Part shown: positions 10,997 to 21,318 of the stretch, in pieces
Numbering within the stretch: the first letter of the stretch is position 1
Layout: every line of letters starts with the position of its first letter
Source: Aurantimonas sp036549475
GTDB taxonomy: Bacteria > Pseudomonadota > Alphaproteobacteria > Rhizobiales > Rhizobiaceae
Direction of reading: 5' to 3'
DNA: 64,000 nucleotides
NCBI RefSeq assembly: GCF_036549475.1
Contig: NZ_JAZHLI010000001.1
Location: 145,098-209,097, forward strand
Program-made: the position numbers and the translations under genes
The notes under the pieces: model-generated
What the model saw: the letters and a program-made list of their open reading frames with translations, nothing else
What the model was told of the DNA's origin: nothing
Database searches by the model: none

Positions 10997-12659
10997 CGTT
11001 CACATACACGTAGTCGTAGTTGATCGGGATATGGACCGGGTCGACATAAAGGTTGTCGGCACCGCCCATGCGCGGCGACTTCATGGTGAAGCGCTGCTCG
11101 TTGAAGACCGGCACCCAGGGCGCATCGGCCATGATGTCGGTGTAGATCTTCGACCACATCTCGGCCCGCTCTTCCTGTCGCGCCGGATCGACGATCGAGT
11201 CGGCCTCGGCCGCCCGCTTGTCGAGGTCCTCGTTGCAGTACCACGACCAGTTCCAGCCGCCCGGCACGGCACCGGCGCAGCCCAGGATCGGGCCGTAGAA
11301 ATTGGACGGATCCGGGAAGTCGGCGATCCAGGCCATGCCGCCCGACCAGATCATCGGCGCGGCGTCCTTCTCGCCGCCGGCGGCGATGACGTTCGCCTGG
11401 GCAAGCGACTGGATCTCGGCACGGATGCCGATCTGCGACAGGTCCTGCTGGATCGCCTGGGCGATGCGCGGGTTCGGGTCGGTGTTCATCACGAAGAGCT
11501 CGGTGTCGAACCCGTCCGGAAAGCCGGCCTCGGCGAGCTTGGCCTTCGCCGCGTCCACGTCGTAGGCGTAGCCGTCGTAGCCCTCGTCATAGCCGGGCAT
11601 CGACGGGGGCAGCGGCTGGTTGGCCGGCAGCGCCCGGTTGTTGATCATCTGGACGACGCGGTCCTTGTTGATCGCCATGTTGACCGCCTCGCGGACTTCC
11701 TTCTGGTCGAAGGGCGGCATCGTGACGTTCATGGTGATGTAGCCGGTCTGCAGCTGGCCGCCCTCGACGACGCGGGCCTTCTGCTCGGGATCGGCCATGA
11801 CTTCCTGGAACTTCGCCGGCGGGATGCCGTCGCCCGGGATGTCGACCTCGCCGCTCTGCAGGCGCAGGAGCGCCACGATCGGCTCCTGGCCGATCTCGAA
11901 GGTGATCTGGTCGAGATACGGCAGGCCGTCGCGCCAGTAATCCTCGTTCTTGGTGAACACCACGCGCTGGCCGAGCGCCCATTCGCCGAGCTTGAAGGCG
12001 CCGGTGCCGACGGGATTCTTGCCGAAATCGGCGCCGTGCTCGGCCACCGCTTCCTGCGGAACGACCGAGGCGAAGTTCAGCGCCATCACGTGGAGGAAGG
12101 TGGCGTCGGGCCGCGACAGCTTGATCTCCACCGTCGTCGGATCGACCACCGTCACGCCCGACAGGCTGTCCGCCTCGCCGGCGGCCACCGCGTCATAGCC
12201 TTCGATCATGCCGAAGAAGCCGGCGCCGGGGCTCTGGGTAGCCGGATTGGTGACGCGGTCGAGCGAGAACTTGACGTCCTCGGCGGTCATCTCGCGGCCA
12301 TTGTGGAACTGGACGCCCGGGCGCAGCTTGAAGGTGAAGGTCTGCCCGTCCTCGGAAATCTCGTGGCTCTCGGCAAGGCCCGGCCGCAGCTCGGTGGTGC
12401 CCGGCACGTAGTCCATGAGCCCGTCGAACAGGCTCTTGATCATCGACCAGTTCTGCCAGTCATAGCCGATCGCCGGATCGAGCGTGGCGACGTCGTCCTT
12501 GTAGGTGATGACGATGGCGCCGCCTTCCTTGGCGTCCGGGTCCGGCGTGTAGGCGTCGGCGGCAGGCGCCGACGCGGCGTCCTGCGCCATGGCCGGCGCT
12601 GCCGCCAGCATGAGTCCGAGCGCCGATGCGGCGACGGTGGTGGTGAGCCAGGCTTTCAT
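10986..12659 (-). CDS. Periplasmic substrate-binding protein of a peptide/nickel-type ABC transporter (SBP_bac_5)
   Basis: A 557-residue secreted protein. Residues 1-25 are a classical signal peptide ending AMA-QD. The mature protein has the cluster-C fold landmarks: LDPAIGYD near the start, LRPGVQFHNGREMTAEDVKF around 115-135, NPVGTGAFKL, and the NMAINKDRVV segment. It captures the substrate in the periplasm for DppB/DppC/DppDF. Since it is embedded between permease and formamidase genes under AmiC/AmiR control, an amide or short amidated peptide is the likely ligand; this is inference. It starts 22 bp after dppB and overlaps fmdA by 11 bp. Confidence 0.9.
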   Translation of the reverse strand: MKAWLTTTVAASALGLMLAAAPAMAQDAASAPAADAYTPDPDAKEGGAIVITYKDDVATLDPAIGYDWQNWSMIKSLFDGLMDYVPGTTELRPGLAESHEISEDGQTFTFKLRPGVQFHNGREMTAEDVKFSLDRVTNPATQSPGAGFFGMIEGYDAVAAGEADSLSGVTVVDPTTVEIKLSRPDATFLHVMALNFASVVPQEAVAEHGADFGKNPVGTGAFKLGEWALGQRVVFTKNEDYWRDGLPYLDQITFEIGQEPIVALLRLQSGEVDIPGDGIPPAKFQEVMADPEQKARVVEGGQLQTGYITMNVTMPPFDQKEVREAVNMAINKDRVVQMINNRALPANQPLPPSMPGYDEGYDGYAYDVDAAKAKLAEAGFPDGFDTELFVMNTDPNPRIAQAIQQDLSQIGIRAEIQSLAQANVIAAGGEKDAAPMIWSGGMAWIADFPDPSNFYGPILGCAGAVPGGWNWSWYCNEDLDKRAAEADSIVDPARQEERAEMWSKIYTDIMADAPWVPVFNEQRFTMKSPRMGGADNLYVDPVHIPINYDYVYVNDVQ

Positions 12660-12681
12660 GCGGTCTTCCTTTCCTTGGGGG

Positions 12682-13602
12682 TCACTGGAGCTTGATCCGG
12701 GGATCGATGAACGGAGAGACGAGATCGGCGAGCAGGTTGCCGAGCACGATGGCGCAGGCCGAAACCAGCGTGACGCCCATGATGATCGGGATGTCGACGC
12801 GCTGGATTGCCTGCCAGGCGAGCTGGCCGATGCCGGGCCAGCCGAAGACGCTTTCCACGACGACGATGCCGCTCATGAACAGGCCGATATCGATGCCGAT
12901 CATCGCGATCACCGGCAGGATCGCATTGGGCAAAGCGTGGCGAAACAGCACCGTGTAGCGGGCCAGGCCCTTGGCCCGCGCCGTACGGATGTAATCCTGG
13001 CGCAGGACGTCGATCATCGAGGATCGCATCATCCGCGAGTACCAGCCGGCACCGAGGATGCCGAGCGTGACCGAGGGCAGGACGAGGTGCGAGAAGGTGC
13101 CGTAGCCACCGATCGGAAACCAGTCGAGGCGCACTGCGAAGACGTAGAGAAGCAGGAGACCGACGACGAATTGCGGCGCCGAGACGCCGATGAAGGAGCC
13201 GACCATCAGTGCCTGGTCGGTCCCCGTGCCGCGCTTGAGCGCCGCCACCAGACCCATGGTCAGGCCAAGCACCAGTTCGCAGACGATGGCGCCGAGCATC
13301 AGGAGCAGCGTCGCCGGCAGCCGTGCCGCGATCAGCTCGGAGACTTCCGAGCGCTGCAGATAGGAGCGGCCGAAATCCAGCTGCACGAGGCCGAGCAGGT
13401 AGCGGCCGTACTGGACGAGGAAGGGCTGGTCGAGGCCGAGTTCGCGGCGGATGTTCTCGACGGTCTGCGCCGTCGCGCTGCGGCCGGCGATCTGTCGCAC
13501 CGGGTCGGCCGGCAGCAGATAGAGCAGCGCGAAGGTGATCAGCGACACGCCCAGCAGGATCAGTGCCGACTGGATCAGCCGGCGGGCGAGATAGGCGATC
13601 AT
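12682..13602 (-). CDS. dppB: DppB-type ABC transporter permease
   Basis: A 306-residue inner-membrane permease. The N-terminal ARRLIQSALILLGVSLITF helix, the LLPADPVRQIAG periplasmic segment and the DYIRTARAKGL coupling (EAA) loop are typical of DppB/OppB. About six membrane segments are visible. The ATG at 13602 overlaps the TGA of dppC (ATGA), so I rejected the longer frame that starts inside dppC. It pairs with DppC to form the import channel for the operon's binding protein. Confidence 0.92.
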   Translation of the reverse strand: MIAYLARRLIQSALILLGVSLITFALLYLLPADPVRQIAGRSATAQTVENIRRELGLDQPFLVQYGRYLLGLVQLDFGRSYLQRSEVSELIAARLPATLLLMLGAIVCELVLGLTMGLVAALKRGTGTDQALMVGSFIGVSAPQFVVGLLLLYVFAVRLDWFPIGGYGTFSHLVLPSVTLGILGAGWYSRMMRSSMIDVLRQDYIRTARAKGLARYTVLFRHALPNAILPVIAMIGIDIGLFMSGIVVVESVFGWPGIGQLAWQAIQRVDIPIIMGVTLVSACAIVLGNLLADLVSPFIDPRIKLQ

Positions 13603-14504
13603 GACAGCCGCCCCCGCTGGGTGGGATCGAGGATGTCGCGCATTGCATCGCCGACGAGGTTGAAGGCCAGCGCCAGCGCCAGGATGGCCGCACCGGGGAA
13701 GAACACCAGCCAGGGCGCCGCCTGGAAGTAGGTCTGGTTCTCGAAGATGATGTTGCCCCAGGAGGGGGTCGGCGGCTGCACGCCGACGCCGAGATAGGAC
13801 AGGGTCGCCTCCAGCAGCACCGTCGTCGAAATGCCGAGCGTGCCCCAGACGATGATCGTCGGCAGCAGATGCGGCAGGATGTGACGGAACAGGATCCGCG
13901 GCGTCGAGGCACCGATGGAGCGCTCGGCGTCGATGAATTCGCGCTCGGCGAGAGAGCTCGTCTCGGCGAAGACGATGCGCGCGGTCTGCACCCAGTTGAC
14001 CAGCGCGATCACCATCGCGACGATCCACAGGCTCGGCGACAGAACCGCGGCGAGGCAGATCGCCAGGAGCAGCGCCGGAAACGCCATCATCAGGTCGGTG
14101 AACCGCATCAGGATCGCGCCGATCCAGCCGCGGAAGAAGCCGGCGGTGACGCCGACCAGCGTGCCGATGATCAGCGCGACGCCGTTGGCGACGATGCCGA
14201 TGATCAGCGACGTGCGGGCGCCGTAGAGCATGCGGGTCAGGAGATCGCGGCCGAGCAGGTCGGTGCCGAGGACGAACGCGCCGCCCGGCGCCATCGGCGC
14301 GCCCTGCAGCGTCAGCCCGTCGAAGAGCTGGTCGTTGGGATCGTAGGACGTCAGCCACGGCGCGGCGATCGCGCCGACGACCGTGAAGACGATCAGCGCG
14401 AGGCCGATCACCGCCAGCGGGCGGCGCAGCAGCTGCGCCAAGACGCCTGCCGGCTTCGCGACGGCGACGGTCGTCAACGGCTCAGAGACGAGTTCTCCGC
14501 TCAT
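13599..14504 (-). CDS. dppC: DppC-type ABC transporter permease
   Basis: A 301-residue permease with the N-terminal OppC domain: RPLAVIGLALIVF as helix 1, then SYDPNDQ and the HVLGTD-like GAFVLGTDLLGRDLLTR motif. The transporter core follows, with an EAA-loop segment ending in the ILFRHILPHLLP stretch. About six membrane helices. The start at 14504 lies 23 bp inside the end of amiR, and the stop overlaps dppB. Gene order dppC before dppB is the reverse of the classical dpp operon. Confidence 0.92.
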   Translation of the reverse strand: MSGELVSEPLTTVAVAKPAGVLAQLLRRPLAVIGLALIVFTVVGAIAAPWLTSYDPNDQLFDGLTLQGAPMAPGGAFVLGTDLLGRDLLTRMLYGARTSLIIGIVANGVALIIGTLVGVTAGFFRGWIGAILMRFTDLMMAFPALLLAICLAAVLSPSLWIVAMVIALVNWVQTARIVFAETSSLAEREFIDAERSIGASTPRILFRHILPHLLPTIIVWGTLGISTTVLLEATLSYLGVGVQPPTPSWGNIIFENQTYFQAAPWLVFFPGAAILALALAFNLVGDAMRDILDPTQRGRLS

Positions 14505-15084
14505 CGCGACCTCCCTCCTCGAGTGCCAGGACGCGGCGTGCCGCCTCTTCGATCGTCGTCTGCCAACTCATGGCGAGCGCCCGCAGCTGGGCATAGGCCC
14601 GCTCCTCGCCGACACCGCCGGCGCTGAGCGCCACGACGGCGCGCACGATGGTCTGTCGCTCGGCGACGCGCGCCTTCAGGCCGCGCACCTCGTCGGCAAG
14701 ACTTCGGCGCGCCTCGAAGCCCTGCCGGGCGATCAGCAGCGCCGAATAGATGCCGGAATTGGCCACCGGCTTGACGAGGTGGGAGTGCGCCCCGTGCGAC
14801 AGCGCCCATTCGATCCGGCCGGGCGCCTCGGAGCCGATCAGCGCAATCATCGGCATCGGGGCCTCGCCAGGCGCCCAGGGAAACTGGGCGTCGTAGCCGA
14901 GATCGGCGTCGAAGAAGACGAAGTCGGCGACCAGCGCCTCGGCCGGCAGGTCCGGCCAGCATTCGACGGGATCGAGCCCGATCGCGGCAAGCTGGCGCAC
15001 CAGTGCGGCGGTGGTCGCATGCGGCGGATGCAGCACGAAGGCCTTGGCCCCGCCGAGATTGGGGATGCGGCTGCGGCGGGTCAC
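14482..15084 (-). CDS. amiR: AmiR-type ANTAR-domain RNA-binding antiterminator
   Basis: A 200-residue protein. Residues 1-125 resemble a receiver-like domain without an intact phosphorylation site. A coiled-coil region (EARRSLADEVRGLKARVAERQTIV) leads into a C-terminal ANTAR domain (about 140-195) that includes the AYAQLRALAMS helix. In Pseudomonas, AmiR binds leader RNA to stop transcription termination and is held inactive by AmiC. Its GTG start at 15084 overlaps the amiC stop (GTGA), matching the tight AmiC-AmiR stoichiometry known for the pair. A terminator hairpin in the leader of this very operon (16220-16262) is its probable target. Confidence 0.85.
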   Translation of the reverse strand: MTRRSRIPNLGGAKAFVLHPPHATTAALVRQLAAIGLDPVECWPDLPAEALVADFVFFDADLGYDAQFPWAPGEAPMPMIALIGSEAPGRIEWALSHGAHSHLVKPVANSGIYSALLIARQGFEARRSLADEVRGLKARVAERQTIVRAVVALSAGGVGEERAYAQLRALAMSWQTTIEEAARRVLALEEGGRDERRTRL

Positions 15085-16208
15085 GAGACGGCTCGAAGGT
15101 AGGGGCGCGGGAAGATCCGGGCCGGATCGTAGCGCGACAGATAGGGGTCGGGGTCGACCCGCCGGGCGCTTTCTTCCACCACGTCGAACCCGCCCTCCCT
15201 CACCCGCCCGATTCGAACCGGCAGGCTGGCATGCTGGGTCTGCGGATCGATGGCGATCTCGCCGAAGGGTGTCGCGAAATGCTGGCCGGCAAAGTCCGGG
15301 ATGCGGCTCGCCGCTCCGGCATCGGAAGCAAGGCGGTCGGCAAGGACGAGGACGGCGCTGTAGGCCGCGGCGAAGAAGGACGAGGGTCGCGAGGCAAATT
15401 CCGGTTCCGCCGCCTGGCCCGGCCAGGGCTTCGTGCGGTCGTGGAAATACGGCCCGACGGCGATGTGGCCCTCGGCCGCGGCACCGATCGCCGGCAGCTC
15501 GATCTCCGTCAGGTTGCAGGAGAGGATCGGGCAGGAGGTGGCGGCGAAATGCGGATCCTGGCGCGCCAGTGCGTCATAGGCGGCGAAGAAGGCATAGGAG
15601 GACGGCCCGATCAGGTGGTTGAGGACGAAATTCGGCTTTGTCGCGCGAATCTCGTCGATCAGCCGGGAGACATCGGTGTCGCCGAGCGGCAGATAGCGCT
15701 CGCCCAGTACGCGCCCCCCGGCATCGCCGACCAGATCGCGGGCGACGCGATTGGTCTCCCAGCCCCAGATGTAGTTGGAGCCGACCAGGAAGGCGTCGGC
15801 GCCGAAGCGCGGCACGACATGGCCGAGCAGCGGCACCAGATGCTGGTTCGGGCAGGCATGCATGTAGACGACGTGGTCGTTCGATTCGAACCCTTCGTAA
15901 GGGCAGGCGTACCAGAGCGTCCCGCCGGTCTTCTCCAGCACCGGGATGACCTCCTTGCGGCTCCAGGAGGTGATGCAGCCGATCACGTGGCGCGCCTCGC
16001 TGTCGCGCAGGATTTCCTCGCAGAGCGGCGCATAGCGCTCGACCCGCCCTCCCGGATCGCGCTCGACGGGCACGAATTCGACGCCGAGCGCCGGCTCGCG
16101 ATTGACCGCCGCGATGGCGCTCATGGCGCCGGCGCGGCAGGCGTCGGACAACAGCTGATAGTTGCCGGAGCGCGAGTAAAGGATGCCGATTTCGGTGCGT
16201 CGCGTCAC
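15081..16208 (-). CDS. amiC: AmiC-type amide-sensing regulator (periplasmic-binding-protein fold, cytoplasmic)
   Basis: A 375-residue protein with no signal peptide, starting directly in the binding fold (TEIGILYSRSGNYQLLSDA). Similarity to AmiC and to urea/short-chain amide-binding proteins runs throughout: CITSWSRKEVIPVLE, LWYACPYEGFESND, and VGSNYIWGWETNR. In P. aeruginosa AmiC sequesters AmiR and releases it when an amide binds. As the first gene of the operon it makes the whole amiC-amiR-dppCB-binding protein-fmdA-dppDF unit amide-inducible. The GTG at 16208 starts 11 nt after the T-run of the leader terminator. A longer upstream frame is not supported. Confidence 0.87.
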   Translation of the reverse strand: MTRRTEIGILYSRSGNYQLLSDACRAGAMSAIAAVNREPALGVEFVPVERDPGGRVERYAPLCEEILRDSEARHVIGCITSWSRKEVIPVLEKTGGTLWYACPYEGFESNDHVVYMHACPNQHLVPLLGHVVPRFGADAFLVGSNYIWGWETNRVARDLVGDAGGRVLGERYLPLGDTDVSRLIDEIRATKPNFVLNHLIGPSSYAFFAAYDALARQDPHFAATSCPILSCNLTEIELPAIGAAAEGHIAVGPYFHDRTKPWPGQAAEPEFASRPSSFFAAAYSAVLVLADRLASDAGAASRIPDFAGQHFATPFGEIAIDPQTQHASLPVRIGRVREGGFDVVEESARRVDPDPYLSRYDPARIFPRPYLRAVS

Positions 16209-16219
16209 GTCGATCCCAC

Positions 16220-16262
16220 AAAAAAAGCCCCGCCGCTCGTCGACAGAGAATCGACGGGCGGG
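16220..16262 (-). terminator. Intrinsic terminator in the amiC leader (probable antitermination site)
   Basis: Read on the minus strand, CCCGCC and CGTCGA pair with TCGACG and GGCGGG (a 12-bp stem with a 3-nt bulge and a 7-nt loop). Seven T residues follow (complement of 16220-16226). It lies after a promoter-like sequence and 11 bp before the amiC start, with no minus-strand gene upstream to terminate. That position is what AmiR-type antitermination requires. A smaller hairpin (16280-16296, CCGGC/GCCGG) precedes it. Neither loop matches the hexaloop consensus described for ANTAR RNAs. Confidence 0.8.
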
Positions 16263-16307
16263 CGAGGCTCGAATGCCGTCCGGCGATCAGGGCCGGTATG
16301 TCAGGTC

Positions 16308-16335
16308 AGCGTAACAGCGGCGGAGGATGAGTCAA
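16308..16335 (-). promoter_or_regulatory. Candidate sigma-70 promoter of the amiC operon
   Basis: On the minus strand TTGACT (complement of 16330-16335) is followed after 16 bp by TACGCT (complement of 16308-16313), preceded by TG as an extended -10. Transcription would start near 16300, giving a leader of about 90 nt that contains both hairpins before amiC. Confidence 0.55.
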
Positions 16336-16715
16336 GCGCTTCTGCCTTGCGACAGGGCATGCCTATTTCTTGGGCGGAGAGAGATGGCGGCTGGCCAGAC
16401 CGTTTGATCTTGTTGCCGCCGGTTACCCGATCGCGATCTGCGATATCCGGCAGCGACCGCCGCTTCCGCCGCGTTGACGACATGCTCCTTGAACTGACGC
16501 AATGGAACCTTATCAAAACCAGGTGTATGATCGCGTTCCGGGCCGACGGATCGTCCGCCCCGCGTGGCAGTCTGCGTGTCATCGGCGGACGAGCGTCGGG
16601 CAGAGCCTGGCGGCCTGCGCCCCTCGCCCCCCGAATGCAGTCCTTTTTCGAGTTCCTGAGACCGGCGCGAGCTGGATGCTCGCGTCCTGGAATGACCCAA
16701 CTCAAGGAGGTCGTC
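16336..16715. other. Divergent spacer upstream of the TPR gene, no gene seen
   Basis: Reading frames crossing this stretch are extensions of shadows and have no recognisable domain. The 5' end of the TPR transcript must lie here, but I see no convincing -35/-10 pair on the plus strand. The only clear signal is the strong Shine-Dalgarno at 16704-16710. Confidence 0.4.
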
Positions 16716-18593
<1,878 letters not shown>

Positions 18594-18615
18594 CCGGCGG
18601 CTTGTAGCCCCGATT

Positions 18616-18658
18616 GGCTCGCGCAACCCCGTAAGGGGGAGCGCGAGCCCCCCTTTTT
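18616..18658 (+). terminator. Rho-independent terminator after the TPR gene
   Basis: GGCTCGCG (18616-18623) pairs with CGCGAGCC (18642-18649), with a loop that itself contains a CCCC/GGGG mini-stem; CCCCTTTTT follows. Confidence 0.82.
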
Positions 18659-19034
18659 CGATGGTCGGCTGGAACGACTTGCCGGACGACGGAGACGGAC
18701 CGGCACTGTTTCGATCCCGGCCGAAAGAATGGTCCGGGGCGATTGCCGACGGTTGGAAACATTACTCGTTCCATTCAGCGACTGAACTGGAACCAACCGG
18801 AGCTGTCGTCAGTTTAATCAGTGACTCGGACTGCATTTTCCTTTAAAGACGCAGGTATTGACGCTCTCCGTCCTCAGAAGAGGAGACGGAGTTTGCAGAT
18901 CTCCCAGCCCTTCATCAGTCGGATGCGGTTGAACTGCAACTGAGCTGCGCGTCACAAGCCCTCTCTCCGGCTCAGCAATTCCTCTCGTGCATTCGACGCG
19001 ATCAACCGATCGCGCCTCCTTCCGAGTCTTTGTC
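18659..19034. other. Intergenic region upstream of the GGDEF-EAL gene
   Basis: No gene is supportable. A possible GTG start for the next gene lies at 18987. The stretch around 18780-18900 is less GC-rich than its surroundings and probably holds the promoter, but no hexamer pair stands out. Confidence 0.35.
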
Positions 19035-21257
19035 ATGCGCCCTGCCCCCATCGCCTTCAACGAGCCCGAACGCCTGCGTGCGGTCGCCGAATACGACGTG
19101 GCGGCCGATACGCTCGCCAAGGACCTGGACCGGATCGCGCTGCTCGCGGCGAGCGTGTTCCAGGTGCCGATCGCGATGGTGTCGTTCGTCGAGCGCGACC
19201 GGCAGATCTTTCTCGCAAAAGTCGGCCTCGACGTTTGCGAGACAGGCCGGGACGTCTCCTTCTGTTCCCACGCGATCCGCGGTTCCGAGATGTTCGTGGT
19301 CCCCGACGCCACGCTGGACCCACGATTTGCGGACAACCCGCTGGTCACCGGTCCGCCACACATCCGGTTCTACGCCGGAGCCCCGCTGACCGGCGCTCGG
19401 GGGCAGACGATGGGGACGGTTTGCATCGTCGACGACAAGCCGCGCGCCGGCTTTTCGGACGGTGACCGCATCCTGCTGGCCGAACTTGCCGCAGCCGTCC
19501 TCGACAAGCTCGAGCTCCACCGGCTGGACGTCGCCCGAAGCGCCAGCCAGGCCCGGCTCACAGCGGCCGCTGCGGTTTCCCCCGACGGTGTCGTCTGCAC
19601 CGACGAACGTGGGATCATCACCTTCTGGAACGCTGCCTGCGAGACGATGCTCGGTCACGCCGCCGAGGAGGTCATGGGGCGCCACATCGCGGTCATCGCC
19701 GCGCCCGGCACGCTCGACGGGGCGAAGACGAGTATCATCGGTGGCGGCTCGGACCTTCTGGTCGGCAAGACCATCGAGCTCACGGCGGCGCACCGCGACG
19801 GATCGGAGTTCCCGGTCGAACTGTCGCTGACCGAGTGGCGCGACGAGGGTGTCACGAGCTTCGGATGCGTCATACGCGATGTCACCGAACGGCGTGCCAG
19901 CGAGGACCATCTGTTCGAACTGGCCTATTTCGACGCACTCACCGGACTGCCGAACCGGGTCGTGCTCCAGGCGCGCCTCGACGCCCTCGGCAACGGAACG
20001 GACCCGGTCTGCGTCCTTGCCATCGACCTCGACGGGTTCAAGGAGGTGAACGACACGCTCGGACACCTGGTGGGCGATGAGTTGCTGCGCTCGGTGGCAG
20101 GCCGGCTGTCGGCCTGCACCCGACCGATCGACACCGTGGCACGGATGGGCGGCGACGAATTCGTCATGCTGCTTCCCGGTATCGGGGACCCGGTCCAGGC
20201 TGCGACAATTGCGGATCGGGTCATCGCGGCGGTGGCCGAGGCCTTCGTGTTCGAGGGACAGTCGGTCAATGTCAGCGCCAGCGTCGGCTTTGCGATTCAT
20301 CCGACCTTCGGTCAGGAGACCGGCGACCTCATCTCCAACGCAGATCTCGCGCTTTACCAGGCCAAGGCCGACGGCCGGCACTGCCGCAGGATGTTCGTGC
20401 CGGCGCTGCGCGAGCGCGCGACGCAGAGGCGCACCCAGGACTTCGAGCTTCGCCGTGCCCACGAAAGGGGCGAATTCGAACTCGTCTACCAACCGCAGGT
20501 GCGCCTGGCAGACGGGGTTCTCCTGGGTGCCGAAGCCCTCCTGCGGTGGCGCCATCCCACGAAGGGACTGCTGACGCCCGCCTCGTTCCTGGCGAACCTG
20601 GCCGCAGGACCGCTGGCCCCAGAGGTCGGACACTGGGTTCTCGAGCGAGCGTGCGAGCAGGCGGCGCATTGGCGCGACGGGGGCGCACCGGACTTTCGCA
20701 TCGGCGTGAACCTCTTCGGCGCGCAGTTCCGGACGGACAATCTGTGCGAACGCGTGCGGCTCGCGCTCGCAGCCACCAGCCTGCCCCCCGAAGCGCTGGA
20801 GCTGGAGATCACCGAAGACATCATCCTGCGCCACGACGACGACATGACCGGGCCGCTGCGCGACCTGAAGGATCTGGGGATCGGGATCGCCTTCGACGAC
20901 TTCGGGACCGGCTACGCGTCCTTGAGCATGCTGAAGCTCTTGCCATTGACCCGGCTGAAGCTGGATCAGAGCTTCGTGCGCGGGATGTGCTCGTCGAACG
21001 AGGACATCGCAATCGTGCGCGCGGTCCTCTATCTCGGCGGAAGTTTCCAGCTCGCCGTGACAGCCGAAGGCGTCGAGACCGAGGCCCAGCGGGACATGCT
21101 CCTCGCGGAGGGCTGCGTGGAGGCGCAGGGCTACCTCTTCGGTCGTCCGATGTCGGCCGAAGATCTCTCCCGGCAGTTCGGCCTGCCAGAGGTCGGCGCT
21201 GCCCCGCACGAGATGCGGGACGGATGGACCTCCGCGGCCCTCGTTCGCCGTGTCTGA
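19035..21257 (+). CDS. GAF-PAS-GGDEF-EAL cyclic-di-GMP signalling protein
   Basis: A 740-residue soluble protein. An N-terminal GAF domain (about 10-150; NEPERLRAVAEYDV, VSFVERDRQIFLAKVGLD) is followed by a PAS domain (about 170-280), a GGDEF diguanylate cyclase domain with intact MGGDEF near 370, and an EAL phosphodiesterase domain with intact EALLRW near 499 plus DDFGTGYASL. Both output domains keep their core motifs, so it could make or degrade c-di-GMP depending on the sensory input. I chose the ATG at 19035 because the GAF family starts right after it; a GTG at 18987 would add 16 residues. No membrane segment is present. Confidence 0.9.
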   Translation: MRPAPIAFNEPERLRAVAEYDVAADTLAKDLDRIALLAASVFQVPIAMVSFVERDRQIFLAKVGLDVCETGRDVSFCSHAIRGSEMFVVPDATLDPRFADNPLVTGPPHIRFYAGAPLTGARGQTMGTVCIVDDKPRAGFSDGDRILLAELAAAVLDKLELHRLDVARSASQARLTAAAAVSPDGVVCTDERGIITFWNAACETMLGHAAEEVMGRHIAVIAAPGTLDGAKTSIIGGGSDLLVGKTIELTAAHRDGSEFPVELSLTEWRDEGVTSFGCVIRDVTERRASEDHLFELAYFDALTGLPNRVVLQARLDALGNGTDPVCVLAIDLDGFKEVNDTLGHLVGDELLRSVAGRLSACTRPIDTVARMGGDEFVMLLPGIGDPVQAATIADRVIAAVAEAFVFEGQSVNVSASVGFAIHPTFGQETGDLISNADLALYQAKADGRHCRRMFVPALRERATQRRTQDFELRRAHERGEFELVYQPQVRLADGVLLGAEALLRWRHPTKGLLTPASFLANLAAGPLAPEVGHWVLERACEQAAHWRDGGAPDFRIGVNLFGAQFRTDNLCERVRLALAATSLPPEALELEITEDIILRHDDDMTGPLRDLKDLGIGIAFDDFGTGYASLSMLKLLPLTRLKLDQSFVRGMCSSNEDIAIVRAVLYLGGSFQLAVTAEGVETEAQRDMLLAEGCVEAQGYLFGRPMSAEDLSRQFGLPEVGAAPHEMRDGWTSAALVRRV

Positions 21258-21318
21258 CCCGCTTTGATCAGTGCAACTGGCCGCGCCACCGCTTGGTCCG
21301 GAGGCCCTGGCGCTCGGA

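Noticed and set aside
11031..12695. 554-residue plus-strand open frame opposite the peptide-binding protein gene
   Set aside because: It is an exact antisense shadow of a strong SBP_bac_5 gene; its composition (His, Arg, Asp repeats) is typical of reversed GC-rich codons.
16280..16296. Canonical ANTAR double-hexaloop RNA motif
   Set aside because: The first hairpin and the terminator hairpin both have 7-nt loops without the A1/G4 pattern, so I report only the terminator and its position.
15003..16715. Long N-terminal extension of the TPR protein
   Set aside because: The extension is antisense to amiC and the leader; the strong AAGGAGG at 16704-16710 and the signal peptide fix the start at 16716.
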